Positions 58,375 to 64,000 of a DNA stretch of 64,000 nucleotides are shown in pieces. Below the pieces are notes generated by a model. The model saw only the letters and a list, made by a program, of their open reading frames with translations, made no database searches and was not told the origin of the DNA. A program made the translations under genes and the position numbers. Origin of the DNA: Streptomyces sp. HD (GTDB lineage: Bacteria > Actinomycetota > Actinomycetes > Streptomycetales > Streptomycetaceae); NCBI RefSeq assembly GCF_028369295.1, contig NZ_JAQMYP010000004.1, positions 266,802 to 330,801 on the forward strand. The letters are read 5' to 3'. The first letter of the stretch is position 1. Every line of letters begins with the position of its first letter.

Positions 58375-59816
58375 CCGAGCAACCGCACCCGGCAGTACCG
58401 GCCACGCGCTCAGCGCCCGGACCCGACGCCACCGCGGTGCCCCGCCCCACCCCGCTCCTCGTCCTCGACGTCGTCGGCCTCACCCCCCGTCTCCTCGACC
58501 ACATGCCTCACCTCAAGAGACTCGCCCAGTCCGGGTCACGCGCACCGCTCGGCACCGTCCTGCCCGCCGTCACCTGCGCCGCCCAGTCCACCTTCCTCAC
58601 CGGCACTCACCCGTCGGAGCACGGCATCGTCGGCAACGGCTGGTACTTCCGTGAGCTCGGCGACGTACTCCTGTGGCGCCAGCACAACGGACTGGTCGCC
58701 GGCGACAAACTCTGGGACGCCGCCCGCCGCGCCCACCCCGGCTACACCGTCGCCAATATCTGTTGGTGGTACGCCATGGGCGCCGACACCGACATCACCG
58801 TCACCCCTCGCCCGATCTACTACTCCGACGGCCGCAAGGAACCCGACTGCTACACCCGGCCGCCCGCCCTGCACGACGAACTGACCGAGAAATTCGGCAC
58901 CTTCCCGCTCTTCCACTTCTGGGGCCCCGGCGCGGACCTCGTTTCCAGCCGCTGGATCATCGACGCGACCCGCCACATCATCCGCACCCAGCACCCCGAT
59001 CTGACGCTCTGCTACCTCCCTCATCTCGACTACGACCTGCAACGCTTCGGCCCCGACGACCCGCGCTCACTGAAAGCGGCCGCCGACCTGGACTCGGCCA
59101 TGGCTCCGCTCCTGGACGACGCCCGGGCGGAGGGGCGTACGGTCGTGGCGCTCTCCGAGTACGGCATCACCCGAGCGGACCGGCCCGTCGACATCAACCG
59201 GGCCCTGCGCCGCGCAGGACTGCTCGAAGTGCACACACAGGACGGCATGGAGTACCTCGACCCGATGACGTCACGTGCCTTCGCGGTCGCCGATCATCAG
59301 ATCGCCCACGTCTACGTACGCCGAGCGGAAGACCTCGACGCGACACGGGCGGCCCTCGACGCCCTGTCCGGCATCGAGCAACTCCTCGACGACGAAGGCA
59401 AGAAGGCCCATCACCTCGACCATCCGCGCTCCGGCGAACTTGTCGCCGTCGCGGAGCCGCACGCCTGGTTCACGTACTACTACTGGCTCGATGACGCCCA
59501 CGCGCCCGACTTCGCGCGACTCGTCGAGATCCATCGCAAACCCGGCTACGACCCGGTCGAACTCTTCATGGATCCCCTCGACCCGTACGTCAAGGCCAAG
59601 GCAGCGACCGCGCTCGCCCGCAAGAAACTCGGCATGCGTTACCGCATGGCGGTCGTGCCTCTGGATCCGTCACCTATTCGCGGCAGCCACGGCCGCCTTC
59701 CCGCGAGCGACGACGAAGGTCCGCTCCTCATCTGCTCCACCCCCCGCGCTGTCGGCGACCGCGTAGCGGCCACCGATGTGAAGTCACTCCTGCTCCAACT
59801 CGCCGGTCTCGGCTGA
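58371..59816 (+). CDS. eboF: Alkaline-phosphatase-superfamily phosphodiesterase (EboF-like)
   Basis: A 481-residue nucleotide pyrophosphatase/phosphodiesterase-like protein. First metal Asp33 in LVLDVVGL, nucleophile Thr68 in LPAVTCAAQSTFLTGTHPSEHG, a second site in HLDYDLQRFGP and a third in ADHQIAHVYV. Where the family usually reads SDHG (two zinc ligands), this protein reads SEYGI, so zinc binding may be altered. No signal peptide or membrane helix is evident after an Ala/Pro-rich 25-residue head. It closes the coupled ebo operon (4-bp overlap with eboE). A 114-bp gap follows. Confidence 0.85.
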   Translation: MTEQPHPAVPATRSAPGPDATAVPRPTPLLVLDVVGLTPRLLDHMPHLKRLAQSGSRAPLGTVLPAVTCAAQSTFLTGTHPSEHGIVGNGWYFRELGDVLLWRQHNGLVAGDKLWDAARRAHPGYTVANICWWYAMGADTDITVTPRPIYYSDGRKEPDCYTRPPALHDELTEKFGTFPLFHFWGPGADLVSSRWIIDATRHIIRTQHPDLTLCYLPHLDYDLQRFGPDDPRSLKAAADLDSAMAPLLDDARAEGRTVVALSEYGITRADRPVDINRALRRAGLLEVHTQDGMEYLDPMTSRAFAVADHQIAHVYVRRAEDLDATRAALDALSGIEQLLDDEGKKAHHLDHPRSGELVAVAEPHAWFTYYYWLDDAHAPDFARLVEIHRKPGYDPVELFMDPLDPYVKAKAATALARKKLGMRYRMAVVPLDPSPIRGSHGRLPASDDEGPLLICSTPRAVGDRVAATDVKSLLLQLAGLG

Positions 59817-59930
59817 GAGGTCACGGCCGGCAGCACCAGCTCACCGGTCTCGTCGACCCGTCTCTTCCGACTGGTCACAAGTGAAGCACTCACCACTGAC
59901 AACGGCCTTCGATCACAGGGAGTTCCAGGT

Positions 59931-61019
59931 ATGAGCCGCTTTTCCCAGACGGATCCCGAACTCACCCACCGCCTCACCAGACGAGGCATGCTCGGCGTCG
60001 CGGCGGGCACCACGGCCGCCGCCCTGCTGGGCGCCGCCACAGCCCCGGCGACCGCGGCTGCGGGGACCGCCGCCCCCGGCGCGTCCGCACTCGGCACCGC
60101 GTCCGCCACCGGCACGGCTTCCGGCGCCGGCGGCCGCGGCCGTCCCGTCCTCCCGCCCGGCCGCCTCGGCATCCAGCTCTACAGCCTGCGCGACAAGGTC
60201 TCCACGCTCGGATTCGCGCCCGTCTTCGCCGAGTTGGAGAAGTACGGCTACGACGAGGTCGAGTTCGCCGGGTACACCCAGGGCTCGGCCGGCCCGATCA
60301 CCCTCGCCCAGCTCAAGCGGCTGGCCAGGAACCACGGACTGAACCCGATCGGCAGCCACGTCGGCTACTACTCCGACGACCCGAACGCCTACACCTTCGC
60401 CCAGAACCTCACCAAGGTCCTCGACGACGCCCAGGCTCTCGGCCTGAAGCACATAGGCACCGCCTCCGGACCGTTCCGCTACGGCTCCACCGTCGATGCC
60501 TGGAAGCGCGCCGCCGAGGAGTTCAACACCTACGGTGCTGCGGCGAAGGCGCGCGGCATGAAGTTCTACCAGCACAACCACTCCGAGGAGTTCTCCTTCG
60601 CCACCGACAACCCCAAGGTCCGCCTCTACGACGTGCTGCTCGCCGAGACCGACCCCGACCTCGTCTTCCTGGAGATGGACATCTTCTGGGCGTACTCGGG
60701 CCAGTTCCGCTTCTCGAAGCGGCCCGACGGCTCACCCGCCCCCTTCGAGCCGCTGGACTATGTGCTGAACCAGCCCCACCGCTACCCGCTCTTCCACGTC
60801 AAGGACGGGGTGAGCGACCCGGCCAACCAGTACGGCTACCGCATGGTCGACGTCGGCGACGGCGACATCGACTACAAGCGGTTCATCTCTGCCGTGACCA
60901 AACTGCGTGGGCAGAGATTCGCCCACCACTGGCAGGCGGAGCACGACAACCCGACCGAGTCCTTGACCTTCGCACGGCGTTCGAGTGAGCACCTGCACTC
61001 GTTGCGGGAGAAGTGCTGA
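59931..61019 (+). CDS. Tat-exported TIM-barrel sugar isomerase/epimerase-like protein
   Basis: A 362-residue secreted relative of the sugar phosphate isomerases. A twin-arginine signal is clear (LTRRGMLGVAAGTTAAALLGAA, residues about 15-40), followed by a Gly/Ala/Thr linker. The barrel starts RLGIQLYSLRDKVSTLGF; metal ligands are suggested by Glu in DEVEFAGY, His/Glu in YQHNHSEEF, Asp in LEMDIFWA, His in LFHVKDG and Glu in WQAEHDN. Export through Tat suggests it folds with bound metal first. It has its own gap and AGGGAG site, so it may be a separate transcript, closed by a strong hairpin. Probably acts on extracellular (keto-)sugars. Confidence 0.87.
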   Translation: MSRFSQTDPELTHRLTRRGMLGVAAGTTAAALLGAATAPATAAAGTAAPGASALGTASATGTASGAGGRGRPVLPPGRLGIQLYSLRDKVSTLGFAPVFAELEKYGYDEVEFAGYTQGSAGPITLAQLKRLARNHGLNPIGSHVGYYSDDPNAYTFAQNLTKVLDDAQALGLKHIGTASGPFRYGSTVDAWKRAAEEFNTYGAAAKARGMKFYQHNHSEEFSFATDNPKVRLYDVLLAETDPDLVFLEMDIFWAYSGQFRFSKRPDGSPAPFEPLDYVLNQPHRYPLFHVKDGVSDPANQYGYRMVDVGDGDIDYKRFISAVTKLRGQRFAHHWQAEHDNPTESLTFARRSSEHLHSLREKC

Positions 61020-61032
61020 CGGTCGTACCGAC

Positions 61033-61071
61033 ATGAGGAGGCCCTCCCCGAGACGGGGAGGGCCTCCTCAT
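61033..61071. terminator. Strong hairpin terminator closing the sugar/ebo block
   Basis: Perfect 17-bp inverted repeat (61033-61049 and 61055-61071) with a 5-base loop GAGAC, 14 bp after the stop codon and between convergent genes. Confidence 0.9.
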
Positions 61072-61096
61072 AGGCGCGACAGGCAGTCGCGGCAGT

Positions 61097-62485
61097 TCAA
61101 CCCGCTGGATGCGGCGTGGCCGTCCGTCCTGGCCGACGCAGCAGCAACGCGATCGCCGCCGCCACGATCGACACGCCACCGGCCAGCGCGTAGGCGCCGT
61201 CATAACCCCAGGCGGCGACCACCATGGAGCCCAGGCCGCCGCCGAACAGGCCGCTGATCAGCTTGCCGCTGTAGACGAGGCCGTAGTTGGTGGCGTTGTA
61301 GTTCTCCCCGAAGTAGTCCGGGGTGAGCGCCGCGAACAGAGGGTAGAAGGCGCCGCCGCCGAAGCCGGAGAGGAACGCGAAGAACAGGAACAGCCACTCG
61401 CTCCTGAGATCGCCGGCCCAGATCACGCCGAACTGGGCGAGACCCAGCACGACGATCACGAACACCAGCGTCGGCTTGCGGCCCCACTGGTCCGACAGCC
61501 AGCCGACGACACCGCGGCCGATGCCGTTGATGACCGCCATCACGCCCATCGACGATGCGGCGACCAGCGGTCCGAAGCCCACCTCCTTGGCGTAGTCGAC
61601 CTGGAAGGAGATGCCGAAGATCGACACCCCGGCGGTCAGTACCACGGACAGCCACATCAGTGGCAGCATGCCCGTCCTGATGGCCTCCCGCGGCGTGTAC
61701 TGCTTCACCGCCGGAGGGTTCTTGGCCAGGCTCGCCGCGCTCTTCCGGCTGCCCGCGTAGGACAGCGGATCGATGTCCGCGGGCCACCAGTTCTTTGGCG
61801 GGTCCTTGAAGAAGAACGCGCATCCGAGGACGACGATCATGACGTAGCAGCCGATGAGGTCCAGCACCCGGTGGTAGTTCGCGGTGTCGAACCCGTAGTT
61901 GAAGATGAAGATGAACGGCAGCGATCCGTACGCGAACCCCCCGTTGACGAAACCGGTCCGGGCGCCGCGCCGCTCGGGGAACCACTTGCCGACCATGTTG
62001 ATGCAGGTCGCGTAGATCAGGCCGGCGCCGATACCGCCGATGACGCCGAATCCGAGGATCGCGAGCCACACGTTGCTCAGGTGCGACAGGGCGAGGAATC
62101 CCAGCAGACACATGCCGGAGCCGATGTACATCGCCGTACGGGCCGTCAGGATGCCCTTCTCGCGCAGCCAGCCCGCCGGGAAGGCGATGCCGGCCTGGAA
62201 GAACACCCAGACGCTGAGGATCCAGAAGGTGTTGCTCTGCGTCCAGCCGTGCGCGTGGGACAGGGTGTCCTCCGCGGAGCCGTACGCGTACTCGAAGACG
62301 CTGATGGCCATCATGGCGAGCCATGGGAGGTACACCATGATCTTGCGGGAGTGGCCGAGGATGTCCCGGTCGGTCTCGCCGACGCGGTAGACGCGCCCGC
62401 GCGCGTCGGTCACCTCGCGGTAGGGACGGTGTGCGGCGTCGGATCGGGCGGACGAGCTGTTTGCTGCGTACGGATCTGCCGTCAT
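61097..62485 (-). CDS. OFA-family MFS transporter, second of a tandem pair
   Basis: A 462-residue 12-helix transporter of the oxalate/formate antiporter family. It carries WVFFQAGIAFPAGWLREKG, IGGIGAGLIYATCINMVGKWFPER, TGFVNGGFAYGS and SGFGGGAFYPLFAALTPDYFGENYNATNYG. N-terminal 40 residues are cytoplasmic, with YREVTDARGRVYRVGETD shared with its neighbour, so the two are duplicates. ATG at 62485, 1 bp from the upstream stop (coupled). Ends opposite a strong hairpin. Ligand is likely a small carboxylate; no enzyme gene beside it tells which. Confidence 0.88.
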   Translation of the reverse strand: MTADPYAANSSSARSDAAHRPYREVTDARGRVYRVGETDRDILGHSRKIMVYLPWLAMMAISVFEYAYGSAEDTLSHAHGWTQSNTFWILSVWVFFQAGIAFPAGWLREKGILTARTAMYIGSGMCLLGFLALSHLSNVWLAILGFGVIGGIGAGLIYATCINMVGKWFPERRGARTGFVNGGFAYGSLPFIFIFNYGFDTANYHRVLDLIGCYVMIVVLGCAFFFKDPPKNWWPADIDPLSYAGSRKSAASLAKNPPAVKQYTPREAIRTGMLPLMWLSVVLTAGVSIFGISFQVDYAKEVGFGPLVAASSMGVMAVINGIGRGVVGWLSDQWGRKPTLVFVIVVLGLAQFGVIWAGDLRSEWLFLFFAFLSGFGGGAFYPLFAALTPDYFGENYNATNYGLVYSGKLISGLFGGGLGSMVVAAWGYDGAYALAGGVSIVAAAIALLLRRPGRTATPHPAG

Positions 62486-62486
62486 G

Positions 62487-63875
62487 TCAGGCCATGTCCT
62501 CGCCGAGAGGTTGGGGGTTGGGAGCGATACGGCGCGGTTCGTTGTCGCGTCCCGGTGGGCTGAGGAACAGCGCCACGCAGCCGGCGAAGAGCGAGATCGA
62601 GCCGGCCAGGATGAAGGCACCGGAGTGACCCCAGGCGCTGACGACCACGGCACCCATACCGGCGCCCAGGCCGGAGACGAGCTTGGCGCTGTAGACCATG
62701 CCGTAGTTGGACGCGTTGTTGTTCTCGCCGAAGTAGTCGGCGGTCAGGGCCGCGAACATCGGGAAGATGGCGCCACCACCGAAACCGGAGATCGCGGAGA
62801 AGATCAGGAACAGCGTCAGGTTCTTGCTCTCGGCCGACCAGAGGATGCCGTACTGGGCGAGACCCAGGACGAGGCAGACGAAGAGCAGGCACCGCTTACG
62901 GCCGTAGAGGTCGGAGAGCCAGCCGATCACGCCGCGGCCGGTGCCGTTGACGACCGCCTTCAGGGACATGGCCGTGGCCACGATCCCGCCGGCGAACCCG
63001 GCCTCCTCGCCGATGTCCACCTGGAAGGCGATGCCGAAGATGTTCACGCCGGACGTGCACGCAAGGCAGAACCACATCAGGGCCACCCGGCCGGTCTTCC
63101 ACGCCTCCTTGGGGGAGTACTGGCGGACCGCCGGCGGGTTCATCCGCATCGAGCGGGCCGCGCGCGGGTCGCTCGGCGGGTTGAGCGGGTCGATCGCGGC
63201 GGGCCACCAGTTCTTCGGCGGGTCCTGGAAGAAGTAGCCCGAGAACGCGACGATCCCGGCCAGGAACACACCCACCGAGACCAGGACCCAGCGGAAGTTG
63301 GTCAGGTCCATGTAGCCGTTGAAGATGAAGACGAAGGGCACCGAGCCGTAGGCGAAACCGCCGTTGACGAAGCCCGTCTTGCCGCCCTTGCGCTCCGGAT
63401 ACCACTTGCCGACCATGTTGACGCAGGTGGCGTACACCATGCCCGCGCCCATGCCGCTGAACATGCTGAAGCCGATGTAGGCGAAGACGACATGCGGCGC
63501 GAAGGCCAGCGACAGATAGCCGAGCAGCGTGCCCGTGGCGCCGCACATCATCGCCCAGCGGGCCGGCAGTTTTCCGCTCTCACGCAGCTTGCCCGCGGGA
63601 AAGGCCACCGCGGCCTGGAAGAAGACCCACACGGTCATCATCCAGAAGATGTGCATGCTGTTCCATTGGTGCGCCGTGTGCAGGGTGTCCTCGGCGGACG
63701 CGAACGCGTACTCGGCGGAGGAGATGCCCATCATGCCGATCCAGGGCAGGATCACCATCCACTTGCGTTTGCGCCCCATGATGTCGATGTCGGACTCACC
63801 GACGCGATAGACGCGTCCGTTCTTGTCGGTCACCTCCCGATAGGCGGCGACCCGTGGAACGTCGGTTGTGGCCAC
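62487..63875 (-). CDS. OFA-family MFS transporter, first of a tandem pair
   Basis: A 462-residue paralogue of the next gene, sharing YREVTDKNGRVYRVGESD at the N-terminus, VYATCVNMVGKWYPER, TGFVNGGFAYGSVPFVFIFN and FPMFAALTADYFGENNNASNYGMVYSAKL. Twelve helices are evident. GTG at 63875 follows AAGGGGTG. The pair is transcribed together; neither has the small-subunit gene that follows the 36767-38101 transporter. Two coupled copies may form a heterodimer or differ in ligand. Confidence 0.88.
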   Translation of the reverse strand: MATTDVPRVAAYREVTDKNGRVYRVGESDIDIMGRKRKWMVILPWIGMMGISSAEYAFASAEDTLHTAHQWNSMHIFWMMTVWVFFQAAVAFPAGKLRESGKLPARWAMMCGATGTLLGYLSLAFAPHVVFAYIGFSMFSGMGAGMVYATCVNMVGKWYPERKGGKTGFVNGGFAYGSVPFVFIFNGYMDLTNFRWVLVSVGVFLAGIVAFSGYFFQDPPKNWWPAAIDPLNPPSDPRAARSMRMNPPAVRQYSPKEAWKTGRVALMWFCLACTSGVNIFGIAFQVDIGEEAGFAGGIVATAMSLKAVVNGTGRGVIGWLSDLYGRKRCLLFVCLVLGLAQYGILWSAESKNLTLFLIFSAISGFGGGAIFPMFAALTADYFGENNNASNYGMVYSAKLVSGLGAGMGAVVVSAWGHSGAFILAGSISLFAGCVALFLSPPGRDNEPRRIAPNPQPLGEDMA

Positions 63876-63948
63876 GTTAGTTGCACCCCTTGCGTCGAAA
63901 GTTCTGGCCAGCGCCCCCTGTCCAATGCCTTTCGTGTGCGCACGGGTC

Positions 63949-64000
<52 letters not shown>

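Overview
The window is very GC-rich DNA with strong third-position G/C bias, GTG and TTG starts, twin-arginine and lipoprotein signals, many secreted polysaccharidases and tightly overlapping operons. This fits a Streptomyces (or very close actinomycete) chromosome. No rRNA, tRNA, CRISPR array, IS element or phage gene was seen. The last 50 bases are an almost pure G run that looks like an assembly or sequencing artefact.

Layout. (1) 1-12.5 kb is a plant cell-wall island: an SGNH/GDSL hydrolase, a PL11 rhamnogalacturonan lyase, a small lipoprotein, and three secreted cellulose/xyloglucan enzymes with CBM2 modules (GH74, GH48, GH6). The divergent GH48/GH6 promoter region carries a perfect CebR-type box beside one gene and a degenerate one beside the other. 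(2) 12.5-30 kb is mixed metabolism and regulation: PhyH dioxygenase, a His-rich methyltransferase, SDR, GH75 chitosanase with a CsnR-like box, aldo/keto reductase, acyl-CoA ligase, MFS/AsnC pair, LysR/BASS-transporter pair, a secreted sialidase with a DUF4185 partner, and a quinone reductase/MarR pair with two matching operators. (3) 30-40 kb is a formate/oxalate-type locus: fdhD, a three-gene formate dehydrogenase whose alpha subunit is split over two genes, a ketopantoate reductase-like gene, and a divergent OFA-family antiporter followed by an overlapping 44-residue membrane peptide. A KAS III and an FCD-type GntR regulator follow. Two more OFA transporters lie in tandem at 61-64 kb.

(4) 41.2-61 kb is one long co-oriented block: ROK regulator, sugar ABC importer, Gfo/Idh/MocA oxidoreductase, TIM-barrel isomerase, a secreted PQQ-type sugar dehydrogenase with PKD and CBM6 modules, and a ThuA-DUF1080 protein. 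After a hairpin comes a translationally coupled operon: inositol-phosphate synthase, the remnant of a UbiA prenyltransferase gene, a TIM-barrel epimerase, EboA, a TatD-type hydrolase, EboE and an alkaline-phosphatase-superfamily protein (EboF-like). This is an ebo-type metabolite-traffic cluster in which inositol-phosphate synthase appears to stand in for the usual sugar-phosphate cyclase. The prenyltransferase slot holds only a tandemly triplicated 35-codon N-terminal fragment.

The best candidate for something new is the sugar importer/keto-sugar enzymes plus ebo-like operon (41-61 kb). Next are the 44-residue partner of the OFA transporter, the dispersed repeat translated inside that same transporter, and several unannotated operator-like palindromes.
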